In this document: positions 1-8,855 of the stretch, one piece after another
Position numbering within the stretch: position 1 is the first letter of the stretch
How the letters are laid out: each line of letters opens with the position of its first letter
Origin: Candidatus Nitrohelix vancouverensis
GTDB taxonomy: Bacteria; Nitrospinota; Nitrospinia; Nitrospinales; VA-1
Length of the DNA stretch: 64,000 nucleotides
Direction of reading: 5' to 3'
Assembly (NCBI GenBank): GCA_015698305.1
Contig: CP048620.1
Location: forward strand, 2,564,001-2,628,000
Position numbers and translations under genes: made by a program
Notes under the pieces: generated by a model
What the model was told of the DNA's origin: nothing
The model's input: the letters and a program-made list of their open reading frames with translations, nothing else
The model's database searches: none

Positions 1-1976
1 GAAATTTCGGCTCGGTCGACGGAGACCCGGCGGCGGCTTACCGTTACACGGAGGGGCGACTGACTCCGATCACCGCCTTCATGCTCGCGGACCTGAAAAA
101 AGAAACCGTCGATTTCAAACTCAATTACGACAACACTCTCAAAGAACCTGTGGTCCTGCCCTCGCAGGTGCCCAATCTTCTGGTCAACGGCTCGTCTGGA
201 ATTGCCGTGGGAATGGCTTGCAGTTTTCCCAGCCACAACTTGAAGGAAATCAACAACGCCCTGATCGCTCTGATTGAAGACCCGGAGAAGACGGTTGCGC
301 AATTGATGAAGCATGTCAAGGGACCCGACTTCCCAACCGGCGGCGTACTGCTCAGCAGTAAACAGGATATTCAATCCGCCTACGAACAAGGACTCGGGTC
401 GCTCCGCGTTCGCGGGGAATGGACAGTCGAGTCGCTTCCCAAAGGCAAACAACAAATCGTCATCACCTCGATTCCTTACGGCATCAACAAATCCAAGCTC
501 ATCGAAAAAATCGCAGAGATCATCATCGCAAAAAAACTACCGGGATTGACCGATGTGCGCGATGAAAGCGATGAGAAAATCCGTATCATTCTGGAGACCA
601 AAAGCTCCATCGATACGGACAAGATGGTCGCCTATATTCTCAAGCACACTGATTTTGAGACCAGCATCCAGATCAACTTCAATTGTCTGAATCCAGACGG
701 CGAGCCGAAACGTCTGTCTCTCAAGGAAATTTTTCGTTATTTTCTCGACTTCAGAAAACAAGTCGTCACGCGCCGATTCGAGTATGAACTGCGTCTGCTT
801 GAAAAACGACTGCATATCCTCATCGCCCTTGCAAAAATATTCAATCAACTCGATGAAGCGCTCAAGCTGATACGCAGTTCCAGTTCGCGCAAAGAAGCCC
901 ATGAAAAAATCAAAAATGCCTTTGATCTGGACGACGATCAAACCACTGCGATTCTTGAAATTCCGCTCTACCGCCTGGTCTCGCTCGAAATAGATAAAAT
1001 CCTGGCCGAGCAAAAAGAAAAACAGGCGGAAAAGAAGCGCATCGAAGGCATCCTCAAATCCCCTGCAAAAGTATGGGCGGAGGTGCGTTCAGAGATTGAA
1101 ATCATCAACGAAAAATTCGGAGACAAACGAAAAACAAAAATCAAAACGGACGACAGCATTGAATTCAACGCAGAGGATTTTGTTGAAGAGGAAGAAGCCT
1201 TCCTTGTGGTCAGCGCTTTGGGATGGTTGCGTAAAGTGAAATCCATGCCGGATGAAGCGACCCTGCGCTTCAAGGAAAACGATTCCCTGCTGGAAATCGT
1301 TCGCGCCAATTCCAAAGACATGATTGCATTTTTCACCAATCATGGCATGGTTTACGTGCAGAAGGCCTACCAGTTCCCCTATTCCAGAGGCGGTTTTGGA
1401 GATCCCATCCAAAATATTTTTAAATTTACCGACGGAGAAAAGCCCTTATTCATCTCAACTCTCGATGGTTCCGGCGCGGAAATCGCCAGCAAAGCCAAAC
1501 CGGCGAAGAAAGATAAACAACAGTCCCTGGCCTTCGAAGAGAACTCCAATGTCAGCGAAGATCAATGTTTGACCGTATCGACCCAGGGCTATGGTTTCAG
1601 ATTTTCTCTATCGCAAATCTCCGAGACCACTCGCGCCGGGCGCAAGTTTGCCAGCCTCAAATCCGGCGCCTTGTTAGCCGGCGTCACGCCGGTCAGTGGG
1701 GACTATGTCTTTCTCGCTTCAGAAAAAGGCAAGGGCATGATGATCCCGCTCGACGAAACGCCATTACTCACAGGCCCCGGAGCCGGAGTGCGTCTGATCA
1801 AATTGATCGACACCGAGTTAGCGGGCTTCAAATGCGTGACCGCAAAAAGTTCGGCGACGCTGGAACTGGATGGCGGCAAAACGAAAGAGATCAAAATGAA
1901 CTCGGTTCCCGTCTACAGTCGCGGCAGTCAAGGCGTTGCCCTGTCCAAAAAATTAAAAATCCTGTCAATCCGTTAG
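1..1976 (+). CDS. parC: DNA topoisomerase IV subunit A, 5'-truncated by window edge
   Basis: This is the DNA-cleaving subunit of a type IIA topoisomerase, which decatenates or relaxes DNA with its ATPase partner encoded next. The reading frame is open from base 3. Upstream of the first internal Met (81) it already encodes the active-site segment AAAYRYTEG, with the catalytic Tyr codon at 45-47, so the gene begins outside the window and roughly the first 100 residues are missing. The next conserved block, VLPSQVPNLLVNGSSGIAVG, is typical of GyrA/ParC. The C-terminal third keeps a divergent beta-pinwheel. The AAYRYTE form of the active site and the adjacent partner resemble ParC of alphaproteobacterial type more than GyrA, but gyrA cannot be excluded without a tree. 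The stop lies 12 bases before the partner gene. Confidence 0.85.
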   Translation, partial: NFGSVDGDPAAAYRYTEGRLTPITAFMLADLKKETVDFKLNYDNTLKEPVVLPSQVPNLLVNGSSGIAVGMACSFPSHNLKEINNALIALIEDPEKTVAQLMKHVKGPDFPTGGVLLSSKQDIQSAYEQGLGSLRVRGEWTVESLPKGKQQIVITSIPYGINKSKLIEKIAEIIIAKKLPGLTDVRDESDEKIRIILETKSSIDTDKMVAYILKHTDFETSIQINFNCLNPDGEPKRLSLKEIFRYFLDFRKQVVTRRFEYELRLLEKRLHILIALAKIFNQLDEALKLIRSSSSRKEAHEKIKNAFDLDDDQTTAILEIPLYRLVSLEIDKILAEQKEKQAEKKRIEGILKSPAKVWAEVRSEIEIINEKFGDKRKTKIKTDDSIEFNAEDFVEEEEAFLVVSALGWLRKVKSMPDEATLRFKENDSLLEIVRANSKDMIAFFTNHGMVYVQKAYQFPYSRGGFGDPIQNIFKFTDGEKPLFISTLDGSGAEIASKAKPAKKDKQQSLAFEENSNVSEDQCLTVSTQGYGFRFSLSQISETTRAGRKFASLKSGALLAGVTPVSGDYVFLASEKGKGMMIPLDETPLLTGPGAGVRLIKLIDTELAGFKCVTAKSSATLELDGGKTKEIKMNSVPVYSRGSQGVALSKKLKILSIR

Positions 1977-1988
1977 AAAGTCATAGGA

Positions 1989-3881
1989 ATGTCGAACACA
2001 TACGATTCAAAAGATATTCAGGTTCTCGAAGGTCTCGAACCTGTACGCAAGCGACCGGGCATGTATATCGGCTCCACAACGAGTTCCGGCCTGCATCATC
2101 TGGTCTGGGAAATTCTGGACAATGCTGTTGACGAGGCCTTGAACGGACATTGCGACCAGATCGAGATCACTTTGGAAGACGACGGCGGCGTCACCATCAA
2201 AGACAACGGGCGCGGCATCCCCATTGACACTTTTCAAAAGTCAGGGAAGAGCGCAATGGAAGTCTTGTTCACCACCCTGCATTCCGGCGGCAAATTCGAC
2301 GACGACGCCTACAAAGTATCAGGCGGTTTGCATGGCGTGGGTATGGCGGTGGTCTGCGCCTTGTCCGAAACGCTGGAGTCAACGTCGCGTCGCGACGGAT
2401 TTGAATGGAGCCAAACTTATTCGCGCGGCAAGCCGACTGGAAAACTTGTCAAAGGAAAATCATCGCGCAATTACGGAACGACCATCCACTTCAAACCCGA
2501 TCCGCAAATATTTCCAAAAATCGAATTCGCGCCCAAACTCATTCTCGAACGCGTGGAGGCCAAGGCATTTCTCAACAAGGGACTGAAAATTGTCTTCAAT
2601 GAGAACGGTCAAACGCATACCTTCCAATACCCGGAGGGCATCAAGGATTATATCCGGCACCTGCTCAAGAACCAGTCCACGCTTTCGGACGACCCCTTCT
2701 ATCTTGAAACAGAAAACAAAACCATGCGACTGGAAACCACTTTCATGTGGAGTTCCAAAACAGACACGCTCATTTTGTCTTACGCCAATTCAATACGCAC
2801 GGCAGACGGCGGAACGCATGAAAATGGCTTCAGGAACGGCATCACCAAAGCCTTGCGAACCTACATTGAAAGAAGAAATCTTCTACCCAAGGGCGTGACC
2901 GGAATCACCGCCGACGACGTTAAAGAAGGTTTAACGGCGATCATCAATGTCTACCTGCAAGGCGACGTTGAATTTCAGGGCCAGACTAAAGGACGCTTGA
3001 ACTCCGAAATCACTTCTCAAGTCGAGTCCTCAGTGAAGCATTCGCTGGAGCAAACGCTTCATGCGCATTCGACGCTCGGCGACACGATTGCAAACCGCGT
3101 CATCCTGTCCGCACAGGCCCGACTGGCCTCGCGCCTGGCGAAAGACGCGATTCATAGAAAAACCAACATCTCGCACCGCCTGAATCTTCCCGGAAAACTT
3201 TCCGACTGCGCGACAGTGGATCGCGATTCTGCCGAACTGTTCATTTGCGAAGGAGACTCTGCAGGCGGTTCCAGCAAACAGGCTCGAGATCGCAAGACTC
3301 AGGCCATCCTGCCCATTCGCGGAAAAATCCTCAATGTCGAAACCGCAACCTTGAGCAAAACGCTGAACAATAACGAAATCAAAAATATTATTTCAGCTCT
3401 GGGAACCGGCATCGAACCCAAATACGATTACGCCAAACTCCGCTACGGCAAGGTCATCATCATGACAGACGCCGATGTCGACGGCGCGCACATCTGCGCC
3501 CTGCTCCTGACATTCTTCTACCGTCATATGCCGCAGTTGATTGCGAACGGCCATCTCTACATTGCGCAACCGCCCCTCTACCGCATCGACGCGGGTAAAA
3601 AGGTGATGTACGCCGTCGACGATGAGGAAAGAGACGCCATCGTTGAAAAACTGAATGGTGCTGCTTACGAAATCGGCCGATTCAAGGGGCTTGGAGAAAT
3701 GCCCTCTTCCGACCTCAAACAAACCACGATGGATAAAAAGAACCGTTCCTTGATTCAGGTAAAAATCCGTAACGCCGAGGAAACTAATCAGGCCTTTGTC
3801 GATTTAATGGGGAAAGACGCCGAACCTCGCTTCAAGTTCATTACAGAACGCGCTCTCGACGTGAAGGACCTCGACATCTGA
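1989..3881 (+). CDS. parE: DNA topoisomerase IV subunit B
   Basis: This 630-residue ATPase subunit of a type IIA topoisomerase pairs with the subunit A gene just upstream (12-base gap, one operon). The N-terminal GHKL ATPase is clear: [11 protein letters not shown] supplies the Mg/ATP Glu-Asn, DNGRGIPID follows, and [12 protein letters not shown] forms the lid. The TOPRIM domain has [15 protein letters not shown] and [12 protein letters not shown], the Mg-binding Glu and DxD residues. The C-terminus has [19 protein letters not shown], closer to ParE than to GyrB. Length matches ParE/short GyrB (about 630-650). An AGGA run lies too close to the ATG to be a good ribosome site, so translation may be coupled to the upstream gene. 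The ParE versus GyrB call is moderate; the family call is firm. Confidence 0.88.
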   Translation: MSNTYDSKDIQVLEGLEPVRKRPGMYIGSTTSSGLHHLVWEILDNAVDEALNGHCDQIEITLEDDGGVTIKDNGRGIPIDTFQKSGKSAMEVLFTTLHSGGKFDDDAYKVSGGLHGVGMAVVCALSETLESTSRRDGFEWSQTYSRGKPTGKLVKGKSSRNYGTTIHFKPDPQIFPKIEFAPKLILERVEAKAFLNKGLKIVFNENGQTHTFQYPEGIKDYIRHLLKNQSTLSDDPFYLETENKTMRLETTFMWSSKTDTLILSYANSIRTADGGTHENGFRNGITKALRTYIERRNLLPKGVTGITADDVKEGLTAIINVYLQGDVEFQGQTKGRLNSEITSQVESSVKHSLEQTLHAHSTLGDTIANRVILSAQARLASRLAKDAIHRKTNISHRLNLPGKLSDCATVDRDSAELFICEGDSAGGSSKQARDRKTQAILPIRGKILNVETATLSKTLNNNEIKNIISALGTGIEPKYDYAKLRYGKVIIMTDADVDGAHICALLLTFFYRHMPQLIANGHLYIAQPPLYRIDAGKKVMYAVDDEERDAIVEKLNGAAYEIGRFKGLGEMPSSDLKQTTMDKKNRSLIQVKIRNAEETNQAFVDLMGKDAEPRFKFITERALDVKDLDI

Positions 3882-4274
3882 ATAGCCTCCAGGGCCTTAA
3901 CCGGTAATTTTATCAATAAGTTCCCCTCTCGATTCCATTCCCAAAGCGCTTGTTTTTCCCCTATCAAAAGAGTAGTCTATATGGTAATCCGTTGTAACTT
4001 ATAAACGGGACGTTATCAGAAATTTTGCTTTTTCCAAATTCAAAAGAAGACTGGCATTCTGGTAAGGAAGAATTTGATATACGGGTTCATCAGAATAGAA
4101 AAAACATCAGAGTGGTGAAATTTGTCAGCAAGCGATTAGAAACGGAATGACCACATTGTAACAGGTCGGGATCATCAGGATTTTTAGAGGGGACTGTGAT
4201 TTATAACAACCCCAGTCCACTTAAAGCGTTTAACTTTTCAATTTTTCAAACATCAATTCATAGCAACTATTATT
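3882..4274. other. Intergenic region with one stem-loop
   Basis: These 393 AT-rich bases hold no convincing gene. A possible stem GGACTG (4191-4196) / CAGTCC (4213-4218) with a 16-base loop lies about 60 bases before the next start. I saw no convincing -35/-10 pair; TTGTTT at 3950-3955 followed after 17 bases by TAGTCT at 3973-3978 is the best and is weak. Confidence 0.4.
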
Positions 4275-7103
4275 ATGCAAGGACAACCTCAAGGTTCCAT
4301 AGAAGAAGCGGCGTCCGCATCTGAAATCATCAAGAATTTAGCGGCCACCCTGCAGAATAATACCGAGAACCGGGATTTCATGGAAGTTTTAGCCTGCGAT
4401 CTGAAAAAAGTTTTCAGTTGCAACCATATTTCCCTCTACGGCGTCGACCGCGTCAATCGCCGCCTGTTCAGCCCAATCAGCGATGGCATTGAAAGTGAAA
4501 CCAAAAGTTATATTGATATCTCACCCAAAAAACTCATCGGCTATGTGGCGATCACTGGAAAACCTGTCCTGCTTCAAAATGCATACTCCGAAACAGCTCT
4601 CTCAAAATTACATTCTCAACTAACGCCGGGCTCATCCATTGAAGAAGCGTTGGATACCAAATCACAATCGGTCATGGCTTTGCCTTTGCCCGCAAATAGA
4701 AAACTGGTAGGCATTCTGGAAATCATTTCAACCCAGGATGACAAAATTTTTGATGAGAACGATCTGAAAGTCGCGCGCGATATATCCCCGATTCTCGGTC
4801 AGTACATTCATTCCCTGGATCGACGGAAAGATTCGACGCCGGAAGAACAGTTGCACCGCATTTCACAGGTGATCCATTCCGCAAAACATGTCGACGATAT
4901 TCTGATTGAGGTTAAGAACTCTATCCTCGACTTGTTTGAGGCCGACGTCATCACGATTTACGCCGTCGATTCGGCAAATAACGAAATTTATTCCAAAGTT
5001 AAATCCGGCGATCGTATCGACAAAATACGGGTTCCCATTTCTCCCGTAAGCATCGCTGGATGGGTGGCGATGAGTCAAAAAAGCGTCAACATCAAAAACG
5101 TCTACGACGCTGAAGAAATCAAAACCTATCACGAAGATATTGTTTTCGACGATTCATGGGATAAGAAAACCGGATACCAAACCAATTCCATGCTCTCCTG
5201 CCCCATGCTGAAGGGCACGGAACTGATGGGAGTGCTCCAGCTCATTAACAAAAAAGATGGAGGTCCCTTCACAGAAGCGGATGAGAAGAACGCCAAAATC
5301 ATTTCAGAAACTCTGGCGCTGGCCTTTCACAACTACAGTAAATACGTCCCGGAAACGCCAACCAAGTTCAGTTATCTGGTGAACGAAGGAATCATTTCTG
5401 CAGAGGAATTGAAGGAAGCGATTTTAAAATCGAGAAAATCTCAAATCGACGTCGAAAATATTCTATTGAATGATTTTAAAATCAAGCGATCCGACCTCGG
5501 TAAATCGCTGGAGACCTTTCACAACCTTCCCTATTTCACATACAGCGATACGGTGGTTTTGCCAGGAGAAGTTTTCACCGGTTTGAACAAAAATTTCCTT
5601 CTGAAAAACTTTTGGACTCCGCTTCAAAAGGAAGGCGACAAGATCACTATCCTGATCAACAGCCCGGACAAGCAAGACACCATCAACAACATCAAACTCA
5701 TCTTTTCCCGCAAACAAATCGAGTTCAAGGTTGGCTTGAAGATCGACATCTACGATTACCTCAATTCCAGCCTGGGCTATGACGAAAGTATTTCGACGCC
5801 GGAAACAGAGGGCATGTCTTCTCTGCTTAGCGCACTGAAAGATGAATCCGGAGCGGAACTGGAATCAGCGCCGGACAACGACGAGTCCAATATGATCAGC
5901 GAAACGGACAGCACCATCGTCCGACTCGTTAATAAAATACTCATCGACGCTTATGATCGAGGCGTGTCAGACATTCACATTGAGCCGGGACTGAACAAGG
6001 ATCCCATCACGGTGCGTTTCCGCAAAGATGGTGAATGCTCGATTTACGAAGAAATCCCTTACCTCTTCAAACATGCTGTGTTGTCCCGAATCAAGATCAT
6101 GTCCAAGCTGGACATTGCCGAGCGCCGCATGCCGCAGGATGGGAAAATTCGCATGAAGTACGGCCCCAAAGATATTGAATACCGCGTCGCCACCTGCCCG
6201 ACCGTGGGCGGCAACGAGGATGCGGTGCTTCGTATTCTGGCGGCGAGCAAACCGATCCCTCTCGATAAGATGAATTTCAACGATCGTAACTACGCGAAGC
6301 TTATTGACAAGATCGTCAAACCTTATGGCTTGATCCTGGTCGTAGGACCCACCGGTTCGGGTAAAACTACAACGCTACACTCGGCGCTTGGCTACATCAA
6401 CAAACCGGGCAAAAAAATATGGACGGCTGAAGACCCGGTGGAAATCACGCAACGGGGTTTGCGGCAGGTTCAGATGCTCAACAAAATTGGTCTGGACTTT
6501 GCGCGCGCCATGAAATCATTTTTACGCGGCGATCCCGACGTCATCATGGTCGGTGAAATGCGCGACGCCGAAACCTGTTCGATCGGTTTGGAAGCGTCCC
6601 TGACAGGGCATTTGGTTTTCAGCACCCTGCACACCAACTCGGCGCCGGAAACCATCACCCGACTGCTCGATATGGGAATGAATCCTCTCAATTTCGCCGA
6701 CGCCTTATTATTGATCGTCGCCCAGCGTCTGGTCCGCACACTCTGCAAGAACTGCAAGGAAGACTATCATCCATCGCGCGAAGAATTCGATACTCTTGTC
6801 CGTGAGTACGGCGAAAAGGACTTTCAAAAACTCGGTATCGAGTATACCGACGACCTGATGCTGAAAGGCCCCAAAGGTTGTGAGAAATGCGGCGATAGCG
6901 GTTATGCAGGTCGAACAGGTATCCATGAACTGCTGGAAGGAACCAACGATATGAAGCGGATGGTCATGCAACAGAGCATGGTCGAGCAACTGCGCGAACA
7001 GGCGATTAAAGACGGCATGACCACCCTGAAACAGGATGGCATCCTGAAAATATTCAAGGGCGATTGTGATTTAAAACAGGTCCTAGCGGTTTGTATCGTC
7101 TAA
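4275..7103 (+). CDS. GAF-GAF-GspE/PilB-type secretion or pilus ATPase
   Basis: A 942-residue hexameric-ATPase family protein that would power a type II secretion system, type IV pilus or related machine at the cytoplasmic face of the inner membrane. Two GAF sensor domains fill about residues 20-170 and 190-345. A divergent MshEN/T2SSE-N-like segment (about 360-490, starting near LVNEGIISAEELKEAI) follows, then the GspE ATPase core. Walker A GPTGSGKTTT is near residue 690, and the Walker B/Asp-box region reads DPDVIMVGEMRDAETC, with Met where most members have Ile. Two CxxC pairs (CKNC near 823 and CEKC before GYAGRTGIHE) form the usual zinc site. Typical GspE/PilB are 500-570 residues, so the GAF pair is an N-terminal addition. 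No pilin, PilC or secretin genes are adjacent, so the machine it serves is unknown. Confidence 0.85.
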   Translation: MQGQPQGSIEEAASASEIIKNLAATLQNNTENRDFMEVLACDLKKVFSCNHISLYGVDRVNRRLFSPISDGIESETKSYIDISPKKLIGYVAITGKPVLLQNAYSETALSKLHSQLTPGSSIEEALDTKSQSVMALPLPANRKLVGILEIISTQDDKIFDENDLKVARDISPILGQYIHSLDRRKDSTPEEQLHRISQVIHSAKHVDDILIEVKNSILDLFEADVITIYAVDSANNEIYSKVKSGDRIDKIRVPISPVSIAGWVAMSQKSVNIKNVYDAEEIKTYHEDIVFDDSWDKKTGYQTNSMLSCPMLKGTELMGVLQLINKKDGGPFTEADEKNAKIISETLALAFHNYSKYVPETPTKFSYLVNEGIISAEELKEAILKSRKSQIDVENILLNDFKIKRSDLGKSLETFHNLPYFTYSDTVVLPGEVFTGLNKNFLLKNFWTPLQKEGDKITILINSPDKQDTINNIKLIFSRKQIEFKVGLKIDIYDYLNSSLGYDESISTPETEGMSSLLSALKDESGAELESAPDNDESNMISETDSTIVRLVNKILIDAYDRGVSDIHIEPGLNKDPITVRFRKDGECSIYEEIPYLFKHAVLSRIKIMSKLDIAERRMPQDGKIRMKYGPKDIEYRVATCPTVGGNEDAVLRILAASKPIPLDKMNFNDRNYAKLIDKIVKPYGLILVVGPTGSGKTTTLHSALGYINKPGKKIWTAEDPVEITQRGLRQVQMLNKIGLDFARAMKSFLRGDPDVIMVGEMRDAETCSIGLEASLTGHLVFSTLHTNSAPETITRLLDMGMNPLNFADALLLIVAQRLVRTLCKNCKEDYHPSREEFDTLVREYGEKDFQKLGIEYTDDLMLKGPKGCEKCGDSGYAGRTGIHELLEGTNDMKRMVMQQSMVEQLREQAIKDGMTTLKQDGILKIFKGDCDLKQVLAVCIV

Positions 7104-7184
7104 CCCAGTAAGAACAAGGCCGAATGAGCCGCCCCCTTCCTGGCTCTCAGGACTCGCCATGAAACTCAGCAGAATAATAATTCC

Positions 7185-7514
7185 ATGACTTCCCTTGCCA
7201 TATATTTTTCAGCCGCAATGGCTGAGATTGGCGGATGCTTCGCATTCTGGGCCTGGTTGCGTTTGGGAAAAACCGCGTACTGGCTGATTCCCGGCATCGC
7301 CTTGCTCGCCTTGTTTGCGTTTCTACTCACTCAACTTCAATCGGAATTTGCAGGCAGAACCTACGCCGCTTACGGAGGGGTTTACATCCTTGCGTCTTTA
7401 CTATGGCTATGGGCTGTGGAGGGACAGACACCTGATCGCTGGGATACGCTGGGGGCTGTGGTATCTGTCGCCGGAGCGGTCATCATTTTCTACGGACCGA
7501 GAACGACGGTTTAA
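7185..7514 (+). CDS. UPF0060/YnfA-family small membrane protein
   Basis: A 109-residue inner-membrane protein with four predicted helices and a sequence typical of the YnfA/UPF0060 family: an early [16 protein letters not shown] helix, the [12 protein letters not shown] loop, and a C-terminal helix ending GAVIIFYG. The family is distantly related to small multidrug resistance transporters, and some members have been linked to drug efflux; no substrate can be inferred here. The length is normal for the family (about 108). The gene lies 81 bases after the ATPase gene and ends 7 bases from the convergent trmFO stop. Confidence 0.85.
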   Translation: MTSLAIYFSAAMAEIGGCFAFWAWLRLGKTAYWLIPGIALLALFAFLLTQLQSEFAGRTYAAYGGVYILASLLWLWAVEGQTPDRWDTLGAVVSVAGAVIIFYGPRTTV

Positions 7515-7521
7515 TTGAGCG

Positions 7522-8853
7522 TCAAGCCGCAGATCCGATATTCGATTTATAATCTCCCAGCCAGGCATCCAGACTCGCCAGAGCATTCTTCGCGATCTTT
7601 TCGTTGCGCAATTGCTTGTTTTTGACCTTCATTTCGGGCACCAGAAACAAACCGTAATTGATATTCATCGGCTGGAATTTCCCGCCATCCTGTTTGGAAA
7701 GATAGTTGATCAACGAGCCAAGAGCCGTGTCGCCAGGAGGCGGCTGATACTTGCCATTTTGCATTTTTTTAACAGCGCTCAAGGCCGCCAGAGCGCCCAT
7801 CGCCGTCGACTCCACATAACCTTCAACGCCGATGATCTGCCCGGCAAAATACAAGCCCGGTTTACTTTTCAAATCCAACTCGCGGGTCAATAAACTCGGC
7901 GCGTTGATAAAGGTGTTGCGGTGAATCGCCCCGAGTCGGAAGAACTCCGCGTTTTCCATACCAGGGATCATGCGAAAAACGCGCTTTTGTTCCGGGTAAG
8001 TCAGTTTGGTTTGAAAACCCACCATATTGAACGCCGTGCCTTCCAGATTCTCATGCCGCAACTGAACCACCGCATGCGCGATCTCTCCCGTCCCGGGAAT
8101 CGGCAGGCCCACCGGCTTCATCGGTCCAAACGCCAGCGTCTGATCTCCGCGCAGAGCCAGTTCTTCAACCGGCATGCAACCTTCAAAGTAGATGGGTTTT
8201 TCAAACGGCTGAAGCGGAACCTTGTTGGAGCTTTTCAATTCCTGCACCAGGGCCAGATATTGTTCTTTATTCAAGGGACAGTTCAGGTAGTCTGCGTCGC
8301 CCTTATTGTAACGGGAAGCAAAAAACGCTTTGTCGTAATCAATGGTGCTGGCATCGACAATGGGTGAAATCGCGTCGTAGAAATACAGGTATTCCTGGCC
8401 AATGAGCCGGGAGATGCTATCCGACAAACGCGGCGACGTTAAAGGCCCCGTCGCAATAATGACAGGCCCTTCTTCAGGGATTTCATCCACCTCTTCCCGC
8501 TTCAATGTAATGTTCGGATGATTTTCCAGCTTGCGAGTGATCGCGGCTGAGAACAAATCGCGATCCACCGCCAGAGCCGCTCCAGCAGGAACAGCAAATT
8601 CATCAGCGCAGGCAATGATCAGGGAGTTCAGGCGGCGCAATTCTTCCTTCAAGATATATGGCGCGGCATTGGGCTGATTGGCGCCCATGGAGTTACTGCA
8701 CACTAACTCGGCGCAAAACTGCGTCTTGTGAACCGGCGTGGGATTGACCGGTCGCATTTCATAAAGAACCACCGGGATGCCGCACTCTGCCGCCTGCCAA
8801 GCCGCTTCGGAACCGGCCAGTCCGGCGCCGACGACGGTTAAATGATCTTTCAT
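7522..8853 (-). CDS. trmFO: Methylenetetrahydrofolate-tRNA-(uracil-54-C5)-methyltransferase
   Basis: A folate- and FAD-dependent enzyme that makes ribothymidine at position 54 of the tRNA T-loop, taking carbon from methylene-tetrahydrofolate. The 443-residue protein starts with the FAD-binding VVGAGLAGSEAAWQ Rossmann motif and carries TrmFO blocks LVCSNSMGANQPN, YYDAISPIVD-like sequence (YFYDAISPIVD) and CPLNKEQY, plus a late FAGQIIGVEGYVES block. Length is standard. It lies 2 bases after the topA stop, completing the common order dprA-topA-trmFO. The same methylene-tetrahydrofolate pool is used by metF further along. Confidence 0.95.
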   Translation of the reverse strand: MKDHLTVVGAGLAGSEAAWQAAECGIPVVLYEMRPVNPTPVHKTQFCAELVCSNSMGANQPNAAPYILKEELRRLNSLIIACADEFAVPAGAALAVDRDLFSAAITRKLENHPNITLKREEVDEIPEEGPVIIATGPLTSPRLSDSISRLIGQEYLYFYDAISPIVDASTIDYDKAFFASRYNKGDADYLNCPLNKEQYLALVQELKSSNKVPLQPFEKPIYFEGCMPVEELALRGDQTLAFGPMKPVGLPIPGTGEIAHAVVQLRHENLEGTAFNMVGFQTKLTYPEQKRVFRMIPGMENAEFFRLGAIHRNTFINAPSLLTRELDLKSKPGLYFAGQIIGVEGYVESTAMGALAALSAVKKMQNGKYQPPPGDTALGSLINYLSKQDGGKFQPMNINYGLFLVPEMKVKNKQLRNEKIAKNALASLDAWLGDYKSNIGSAA

Positions 8854-8855
8854 CG

